64,000 bases of DNA from Cohnella phaseoli. Its GTDB lineage: Bacteria; Bacillota; Bacilli; Paenibacillales; Paenibacillaceae. The stretch spans positions 62,001-126,000 of the forward strand of contig NZ_QRDZ01000010.1 in NCBI RefSeq assembly GCF_003386235.1. Direction: 5' to 3'. The position numbers were made by a program, and so were the translations under genes. Shown here one piece after another: positions 1 through 5,779 of the stretch. The notes under the pieces are model-generated. The model saw only the letters and a program-made list of their open reading frames with translations, was not told where the DNA came from and did no database searches. The number at the start of each line of letters is the position of its first letter. The stretch's first letter is position 1.

Positions 1-1
1 G

Positions 2-673
2 GAATTGCTGGCCGAGCTCGATTTCTGCGGCATCGCCCAAGCGGTCGTCAGCCACAACGCGATGGCGGACGTCGATCCCGATTACGGGAATCGGCTTGTG
101 GTAGAGGAAACCGCGAAGGCGCCGGATCGGCTGCTGCCGAGCTGGACGATCTTGCCCCCTGTCACGGAACGGCAGTATGCGCCCGAAGCGCTGTTCCCGG
201 CGATGAAGGAGAACGGCGTAAAGCTGCTGAGAGCCTACCCGCAGCGTAACCGTTACATGCTGAATCGGGTGGCGATGGGCGAGCTGCTGTCGGCCGTCTC
301 CGACGCTCGCATTCCGCTGTTTCTCTCCCCGAGCGAAGGTTGGGAGCCCGTCTACGACGTGCTGCAGGAGTTCCCGGAGCTTACCGTCATTTTGTGCAAC
401 TACGGGTTGTGGAGCCATGCCCGACTGACGTTCCCGCTGCTGCGCAGCTACAAGAACTTTTACATCGAGACCGGGGACATGCAGGCGGCAGGGGAAATCA
501 AGGAAATCTGCGGCAAATTCGGCTCGGAACGGCTGCTGTTCGGCTCCGAGTTTCCGAGCAACGCGATCGGCGGACCGCTGGCTTGTCTGCTCGGTTCGGG
601 CATCAAGCAAGAAGAACTGGAGAATATCGCATTCAAAAACGCGGAAAGACTGCTGGGCGAGGTGAGCTTATGA
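2..673 (+). CDS. amidohydrolase-2 family protein, N-terminus outside window, metal-ligand-poor
   Basis: The reading frame is open from base 2 with no Shine-Dalgarno or convincing start, so the gene begins upstream of the window; about 224 residues are visible. The pattern is the second half of an amidohydrolase-2 TIM barrel and it aligns by eye with the next gene. Where that neighbour has LLLSHTWG, FLLGHSAPG and FGTDFPWYDP, this protein has LFLSPSEGW, VILCNYGLW and FGSEFPS. Two barrel histidines and the terminal aspartate are therefore replaced (H to P, H to N, D to E). The HxH of strand 1 lies off the edge. It overlaps the next start by ATGA, indicating translational coupling. It may be a non-catalytic paralogue partner of its neighbour or an enzyme with changed metal use. 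The family call is firm and the substrate is unknown. Confidence 0.8.
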   Translation, partial: ELLAELDFCGIAQAVVSHNAMADVDPDYGNRLVVEETAKAPDRLLPSWTILPPVTERQYAPEALFPAMKENGVKLLRAYPQRNRYMLNRVAMGELLSAVSDARIPLFLSPSEGWEPVYDVLQEFPELTVILCNYGLWSHARLTFPLLRSYKNFYIETGDMQAAGEIKEICGKFGSERLLFGSEFPSNAIGGPLACLLGSGIKQEELENIAFKNAERLLGEVSL

Positions 674-1497
674 GCAGAGTGCCGATGACCAATCCGTCGC
701 TGCTGGCACGCGAATTCGCGGAAACCGGCAGACTGTCGAGCCTGTCCTACATCGACATGCATACGCATATGGGACCGTTCTACGGGACGTATTTGCCGGA
801 GGCCGAGCTGGAGACGATGATTGCGACGATGGACAGGGAGAACATCGAATGGATCATCTCCGCTCCCCACAGCGCATTGTTCGATCCGATCGGGCGCAAT
901 TCGGAAATTCGGGCGGCGATGGCGAAGCACCCCGACCGGATCAAAGGCTATTTTGTCGTCAATCCGCATTACGTCGACAATCTGGACGAGGAGCTGGCCG
1001 ACTATGACGAAGTCGAGGGCTATGTCGGATTCAAGGTGCTCCCGGACTATCACAAGTACCCGCTGACCGGCGAGAAGTACCGAAAGATGTATGAATTCGC
1101 GAACGAGCGCGGACTTCTGCTGCTGTCGCATACATGGGGACACAGCTCGTACAATCCGCCGCAGATGATGGGACAATTGGCGCGCGAATATCCGAATATG
1201 ACGTTCCTGCTCGGGCACTCCGCGCCGGGGGAAACGGATGTCGCCATCAAGCTGGCCAAGGAGCTGCCAAACGTCTATCTGGAGCTTTGCGATACGGGAC
1301 GTCTGAACGGAATGATCGGTAAAATGGTGCGCGAGGCCGGATCGGAGAAAGTGCTGTTCGGCACCGATTTCCCCTGGTACGACCCGAATTATATGCTGGG
1401 AAGCGTGCTGTTCTCCGGCATCGGCGACGACGACATCGTCAACATTATCCGGAACAACGCCGTGCGGCTCGTGTCCGGCATCCGGGGCAGACGGTGA
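670..1497 (+). CDS. amidohydrolase-2 family metal-dependent hydrolase
   Basis: This 275-residue TIM-barrel hydrolase starts at an ATG in the ATGA overlap with the preceding gene; an upstream in-frame extension would run inside that gene and is rejected. The metal-site motifs are present: DMHTHMG (HxH, about residues 29-31), LLLSHTWG (strand 5), FLLGHSAPG (strand 6) and FGTDFPWYDP near the C-terminus carrying the catalytic Asp. Such enzymes hydrolyse or decarboxylate small cyclic or carboxylated substrates in the cytoplasm. The operon context (isomerase, creatinase-like protein, ASRT protein) suggests breakdown of a sugar-derived or amidated compound, but the substrate cannot be read from the sequence. 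Confidence 0.88.
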   Translation: MSRVPMTNPSLLAREFAETGRLSSLSYIDMHTHMGPFYGTYLPEAELETMIATMDRENIEWIISAPHSALFDPIGRNSEIRAAMAKHPDRIKGYFVVNPHYVDNLDEELADYDEVEGYVGFKVLPDYHKYPLTGEKYRKMYEFANERGLLLLSHTWGHSSYNPPQMMGQLAREYPNMTFLLGHSAPGETDVAIKLAKELPNVYLELCDTGRLNGMIGKMVREAGSEKVLFGTDFPWYDPNYMLGSVLFSGIGDDDIVNIIRNNAVRLVSGIRGRR

Positions 1498-1586
1498 AAG
1501 GCTGCAGGACGGGGACCGGATCGTGGTCAAGCGCTTACGGAACGAAGCAGGAGCAACATCGCATATGAAAAGGAGCAGAACTCATC

Positions 1587-3074
1587 ATGAATGAAATCAT
1601 TGAATCGTTTGAAACCGCCAAGGGAAACGTGTTCGGCGACTTGCTAACGAATCGGGCGGAGCATCGGCCGCTCAAGGTCGGCCTGCTGACGCTCGGATTT
1701 TTCGAATATTGGCGGATGTTCCCGGGCAGTCTGCACGCGAACGTCACGTCGGACCTGACCGCCGTATACGAACGGCTGAAGGCGGCGCTGCCGGATGATC
1801 TTGTCGTCTGGCCGGGGTTGGTCGATACGTTGGACGCGGCGGACGCGGCCGGGCGGAAGCTGAAGGAAGAAGCCATCGACCTGATCGTCTACGTCGCCGG
1901 GACCTATTGTCCCGATTACATGGCGATCCAGGCGCTGGAGAACTTTCGCCATCTGCCGCTGCTGATGTTCAATACGCAGGGCACAGGCGAGATCAATCTG
2001 AAGACGGACTACGAGAACATCCTGCGCAACAGCGCCTTGATCGCCAACCTCCAGCTTGCCGCGACATTCCGTAAAATGGGCTGGTTTGGCGGACTTAAAG
2101 TTGTTGTCGGAGCAATCGGCGATGAGGATGCCTATGCGGAGATGGGCCGGTACGCTCGGGCCTACCGGGCATATATCCGACTTCGCAGCGTCAATATCGG
2201 CGTCATCGGCCATGTGTTCAGGGGGATGTACGATTTCGAGTACGACAAGACGACGATCAAGGGTACGCTCGGTCCGAACCTCATTTCCATTCAGCTCGAT
2301 CATCTGTTGAGCCGCTTTGAGGTCGTGTCGGAGGAAGAGATTGCGGACGGCGTCGCTTTGGCCCGGGAGAGCTTCAATATTGTCGGTCTGGAAGAGGACG
2401 ACATCCGCAAAGCCTCCCGCCTTTACGCAGCCCTTCGGAGCACGTTGGAGCGGTTCCGGCTGGACGCTCTTACGCTGCTCGGGCAGCACTACGTGGAGCA
2501 GAAGACGGGAACGACGCCGTATTTGGCGAACACGCTGCTTCACGAGGAAGGCCGCTATGTCGTCAACACCGAGGGCGACATACACGGCTTGATCATGATG
2601 ACGCTGATGCGGCAGCTGGGCGGGGAAGTGCCGGCATTCGCGGAATGGGGCGAATACGACGAGCGGCTGAACGCGTTATTGATGGTCCATCACGGGTATG
2701 CCAATCCGGCATATGCACGAGACCGCAGCTCGGTGAAGGTGAATCGTTCTCCCGAGCAGTGGGGACTGCAGGGCGCCGGCTTCGGCTTTGAATACACACT
2801 GAAGCCGGGTGTCGTGACGATCAGCCATCTGATCGTCGATGCCGAAGGATACAAGATGCTGATCGTTCGCGGCGAAGCGCTGGATATCGCGGACAACATT
2901 CCATGCGAGGAGATTACGGCCGTCGTGAAATTCCCGGTGCCGATCAAAGCTTTTCTCGCGGAATTGATCAAGGAAGGCTTCGCCCACCACTGCATTATCG
3001 GATACGGGGATCTGACGGAAGAACTGTCATATGTCGCCGACTTTATGGGAATTCGCAAAGTAACGTATTTGTAG
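1587..3074 (+). CDS. L-arabinose/L-fucose isomerase-like protein
   Basis: A 495-residue protein with the AraA/FucI fold pattern. It has an N-terminal Rossmann-like part (KVGLLTLGFFEYW, residues about 29-41, and VYVAGTYCPDY) and a C-terminal metal-site region with NTEGDIHGLIMMTLMRQLGG, matching the family pattern around a ligand glutamate, followed by LMVHHGYANP supplying a histidine. The length fits the family (about 470-500 residues). AraA and FucI interconvert aldoses and ketoses with Mn2+; many relatives in mixed operons have unknown substrates. The start ATG follows AAGGAG at a slightly long distance. It lies in the same operon as the amidohydrolases (89-base gap) and the M24 protein (21-base gap). 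Confidence 0.8.
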   Translation: MNEIIESFETAKGNVFGDLLTNRAEHRPLKVGLLTLGFFEYWRMFPGSLHANVTSDLTAVYERLKAALPDDLVVWPGLVDTLDAADAAGRKLKEEAIDLIVYVAGTYCPDYMAIQALENFRHLPLLMFNTQGTGEINLKTDYENILRNSALIANLQLAATFRKMGWFGGLKVVVGAIGDEDAYAEMGRYARAYRAYIRLRSVNIGVIGHVFRGMYDFEYDKTTIKGTLGPNLISIQLDHLLSRFEVVSEEEIADGVALARESFNIVGLEEDDIRKASRLYAALRSTLERFRLDALTLLGQHYVEQKTGTTPYLANTLLHEEGRYVVNTEGDIHGLIMMTLMRQLGGEVPAFAEWGEYDERLNALLMVHHGYANPAYARDRSSVKVNRSPEQWGLQGAGFGFEYTLKPGVVTISHLIVDAEGYKMLIVRGEALDIADNIPCEEITAVVKFPVPIKAFLAELIKEGFAHHCIIGYGDLTEELSYVADFMGIRKVTYL

Positions 3075-3095
3075 GAAGCATCAGAGAGGAGCGGG

Positions 3096-4319
3096 ATGGA
3101 AATGGCCTCGATACCGGTCGAAGAATATCGCGCCAGAGCCGACAGGCTGCGCGCGTTGATGAGAGAGAAGGGGCTGCAAGCCTGCCTTATCTATGGGGAT
3201 GAGTATCGCAAAGAAAACCTGCGCTACATGAGCAATTATTGGCCGCTGTTCGAACGAGGCGCGGTGCTGTTACCGCTCGTTGGGGAGCCGATCGTAATTG
3301 CCGCTCCGGAGGGGGAGCTTATGTGCCGCGAAATGACGGCGTGGTCCGATGTGCGGCTGCTGCCCCAGTTCACCTGCGTCACGGTGCCGGATGAGATCGA
3401 GTATCCGCAGGCGAATTATACGAGCTTGAAAGCGATTCTCGCCGAAATCAATGAGGCGAATCCGCTTCATGCGATCGGCATCGCTGGTCTCGACGCGATG
3501 TCCGCCTCGCTGCTGGCGACGATCGAAGGCAGCGCAGAAGGCGTGGAATGGATCGATGCGGGAGAGCTGCTGTTCCGGCTCAGGATGACGAAGACGGAGC
3601 ATGAAATCGCCTGTCTGAAGGAAGCGGCGCGCATCGCGGATGAGGGCTACAAGGCGATGATCCGCAATGTCCGACCGGGCATGACCGAGCTGGAGTTGTC
3701 CGCGTATGCCTATATGGAATGCACGAAGGCGTGCGCGGAGTTCGTGCCGTTCATCGTTATGGCGAGCGGCGAGCGGGTGAACACGATCATCGGCAGGCCG
3801 ACCCGGAAGGTGATTCAGGACGGTGAAATGATCATGACGGCGATTGCGGTTCAATACGAGGGCTACGTAGCAACCGTCGGATTTCCGTTCGTCGCCGGAC
3901 AGATGAGCGAGGAGCAGCGGGCGTTCATATCGCTTCTCGTCGAGGCGGAGGATATCGCTCTGTCCCGGCTTGGTCCCGGCAACGCCATGAGCGGACTCGT
4001 TGCCGCCGTTAAAGCCTATTTTGCCGACAAGGGCGTTACCGCTTACGATCTGTATCCCCCCTTGCACGGTTGCGGACTTGCCGAAGCGGAATCGCCGTAT
4101 CCCGATGAGAACAGCGCGGCCCGGTTTGAAGTCGGCATGACGGTGAACACCGACATCAGCCTGTTCGGACATCCTCACGGGTCGAACCGGGTGGAAGAAA
4201 GCCTTGTCGTGACGGAGGACGGCTACGAATCGATGTCTGCGCTCGTCCGCCAGCTTAGCCGGACGTGGAAGGAGCGCGGCGTCGTGGCGTTGGCTCCCGA
4301 GGACGGAGGCGCGGCATGA
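3096..4319 (+). CDS. creatinase/M24-family hydrolase lacking most metal ligands
   Basis: A 407-residue two-domain protein: creatinase-N-like domain (about 1-145) and pita-bread M24 domain (about 160-390). Metal-dependent M24 peptidases need two Asp, one His and two Glu. Here the two Asp positions read MTAIAVQYEGYVATVGFPF, so both are lost (Ala and Thr). The first Glu position reads NTDISLF (Asp). The His (LHGCGLAEAES) and last Glu (NRVEESLVV) remain. This is the pattern of a metal-independent, creatinase-type C-N hydrolase rather than an aminopeptidase P. Start ATG follows GAGGAG; an ATG six bases downstream is also possible. It overlaps the next gene by ATGA. Substrate unknown. Confidence 0.82.
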   Translation: MEMASIPVEEYRARADRLRALMREKGLQACLIYGDEYRKENLRYMSNYWPLFERGAVLLPLVGEPIVIAAPEGELMCREMTAWSDVRLLPQFTCVTVPDEIEYPQANYTSLKAILAEINEANPLHAIGIAGLDAMSASLLATIEGSAEGVEWIDAGELLFRLRMTKTEHEIACLKEAARIADEGYKAMIRNVRPGMTELELSAYAYMECTKACAEFVPFIVMASGERVNTIIGRPTRKVIQDGEMIMTAIAVQYEGYVATVGFPFVAGQMSEEQRAFISLLVEAEDIALSRLGPGNAMSGLVAAVKAYFADKGVTAYDLYPPLHGCGLAEAESPYPDENSAARFEVGMTVNTDISLFGHPHGSNRVEESLVVTEDGYESMSALVRQLSRTWKERGVVALAPEDGGAA

Positions 4320-4693
4320 GCGGACAGGGCGCGAAAAACTGGTACATCATCGATGGCTACTTACCTTATAAGGGCAAGGTTGAAGAAGAAATTTTCGAAG
4401 GCCACGAGGCGATCATGATTCTGAACTGCCAGGAGGAAGACACCGAGGTGCGCATGGACATCTTCTACGAGGATCGCGAACCCGACCGGGACATTCTCAT
4501 CGCCGTCCAGGCGGAGAGGGTCAAATGCATCCGTATGGATCGTCCGGAGGACATCGGCGGAATCGCCCTGGATCGGCAGCTCCAATACTCCCTGCGGTTC
4601 CGCAGCGACAAGAATGTCATCATTCAGTACGGGAGAATGGACATCGCTCAGCCGAATCTGGCTTACATCGGGATGATGGGGTATTCGGAATAA
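4316..4693 (+). CDS. ASRT-family (Anabaena sensory rhodopsin transducer-like) small-molecule-binding protein
   Basis: A 125-residue protein starting at the ATG in the ATGA overlap with the M24 gene. It matches the ASRT family from end to end: NWYIIDGYLP near the N-terminus, GHEAIMILNCQEEDTEV, DIFYEDREP, an Arg/Lys-rich VKCIRMDRPEDIGGIALD, then RSDKNVIIQYGRMDIAQPNLA. There is no rhodopsin gene nearby. Established knowledge is that ASRT relatives outside cyanobacteria often sit in sugar-metabolism operons and are proposed ligand-binding proteins. Its role here (sensor, chaperone or lyase-like subunit) is unknown. It is the last gene of the operon, followed by a terminator. Confidence 0.8.
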   Translation: MSGQGAKNWYIIDGYLPYKGKVEEEIFEGHEAIMILNCQEEDTEVRMDIFYEDREPDRDILIAVQAERVKCIRMDRPEDIGGIALDRQLQYSLRFRSDKNVIIQYGRMDIAQPNLAYIGMMGYSE

Positions 4694-4755
4694 TGAAGAT
4701 TACCGGAAGACGGTTCACCCTCGGGGGAGAGCCCTGAAAAATTACAGAGAAGGTA

Positions 4756-4785
4756 AAGGCCGATGAGTGATCATCGGTCTTCTTT
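4756..4785 (+). terminator. rho-independent terminator of the catabolic operon
   Basis: Stem CCGATGA / TCATCGG with GTGA loop, extended by AAGG/TCTT, followed by a T-rich CTTCTTTG stretch, 60 bases after the ASRT gene stop. Confidence 0.65.
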
Positions 4786-4875
4786 GTGGTAAATCGGCAA
4801 ATATAAAATTCGCTGCCCTTAGGGTTGATCAATAGCCAAATCGAAAATAGGTAGCGTTTGTATTGCGGAATGTTT

Positions 4876-4914
4876 TCCGTAGGTACAAACGCTTATTGGC
4901 GTTGTACCTACGGA
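4876..4914. repeat. long hairpin between convergent genes
   Basis: Arms TCCGTAGGTACAAACGC and GCGTTGTACCTACGGA pair over about 16 positions with one bulged A, around a 6-base loop. There is no T-run on either side, so it is not a classical terminator. It could be a REP-like palindrome or stop read-through into the TetR gene. The rest of 4786-4941 holds nothing else I can recognise. Confidence 0.5.
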
Positions 4915-4941
4915 CTGCTTTGCGTATTTTGCAGTTTAAGA

Positions 4942-5532
4942 TTACCTTTTTAATCCATACAGAAAAAGTTTGGTTATTTCTTTGGAAAGCTCATCAGGCG
5001 TTTTTAAGCCTGTCCATAATTTTGTTAATGCGAGGTGTCCGATAACGCCAACGATTGCCGAAGCGACAACGCTTAAATCGAAGTCAGGATCAAAAAAGCC
5101 GTTTTTTACTTCTGCAGTCAGGTTTTCTTCAATCTGTTTGGCCATTTGCTCTTTTATTTCAGCGGCATCCTCCGAGAGAAAAAAGCCGATTCGTGCGATT
5201 TGTTCATTTTCCTGAAATACCTGAAAAACCGAGGCGATATTGTTACCGATTCGTTCCGGCAGCTCGGTCTTCTCACTGTCGGAAGGTAGCCTGCTTTGCT
5301 CAACCCGCGGGTGCAGCTTAGATTTAAATAGATCGATTAATTCCTGGAAAATGGCTTCCTTGCTCTTGAAATAGAGATAAAAGGCGGGCTGCGTCACGTT
5401 TGCCGCCTTTACGATCGCACTGATTTTCGTATCGTGGAACCCGTGTAATGCAAATTGTTCTGCTGCGATTTTCAAAAGCAGCTCTCTGCTTTTTTCTCCG
5501 TCCGCTCCGGCTTTCCGCCCTCTTTTGTTCAG
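4942..5532 (-). CDS. TetR/AcrR-family transcriptional regulator
   Basis: A helix-turn-helix repressor of about 196 residues. The HTH runs KIAAEQFALHGFHDTKISAIVKAANVTQPAFYLYFKSKEAIF; the rest is the helical ligand/dimer domain. The only conventional in-frame start is a TTG at 5475, which would cut into HTH helix 1. The frame stays open upstream and encodes a typical TetR lead-in (NKRGRKAGADGEKSRELL). A CTG at 5532 sits behind GGAG at suitable spacing and is taken here as the start. A GTG at 5542 in the +1 frame with a one-base frameshift is the alternative. It points away from the SLH gene at 5780, and the palindromes at 5696-5727 are its likely operators. Confidence 0.8.
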   Translation of the reverse strand: MNKRGRKAGADGEKSRELLLKIAAEQFALHGFHDTKISAIVKAANVTQPAFYLYFKSKEAIFQELIDLFKSKLHPRVEQSRLPSDSEKTELPERIGNNIASVFQVFQENEQIARIGFFLSEDAAEIKEQMAKQIEENLTAEVKNGFFDPDFDLSVVASAIVGVIGHLALTKLWTGLKTPDELSKEITKLFLYGLKR

Positions 5533-5684
5533 TGGGAACCACTCCAGCCCTTGTATTCTCTCTTAATCGCTTTGCTTATGAATATAATTACTACCTTAAC
5601 AGCCTCATATCCTTTCGCTTGATTAAAAAATTCATGCCTTCCGGGAAAGCTCTCCGTTGTAAAGCTTCCTCGCGTTTAAGGTGC

Positions 5685-5727
5685 TTTCCAAATAAATTAC
5701 TATGTAGTAATATTACTTGTGAGTAAT
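5685..5727 (+). promoter_or_regulatory. promoter overlapped by two abutting palindromes (TetR operator candidates)
   Basis: Two 16-bp inverted repeats lie directly next to each other: ATTACTA-TG-TAGTAAT (5696-5711) and ATTACT-TGTG-AGTAAT (5712-5727). A promoter-like pair, TTTCCA (5685-5690) and TAATAT (5708-5713), with a 17-bp spacer overlaps them, so binding would block the polymerase. A further half-site ATTACTA lies at 5587-5593 nearer the TetR gene. The Shine-Dalgarno of the next gene, AAGGTGG, is at about 5761-5767. Confidence 0.6.
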
Positions 5728-5779
5728 ATATTAATCTCATTTCAGCTATAAAATATAAAAAAGGTGGACTGAATTATTC

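Noticed and set aside
340..670. N-terminal extension of the second amidohydrolase
   Set aside because: The extension lies out of frame over the preceding gene; the ATGA overlap with conserved MSRVPM start is better supported.
460..1530. Long open frame on the minus strand (356 codons)
   Set aside because: It is antisense to two clear amidohydrolase genes, has low-complexity Arg/His-rich sequence and no ribosome site; typical of GC-rich coding DNA.
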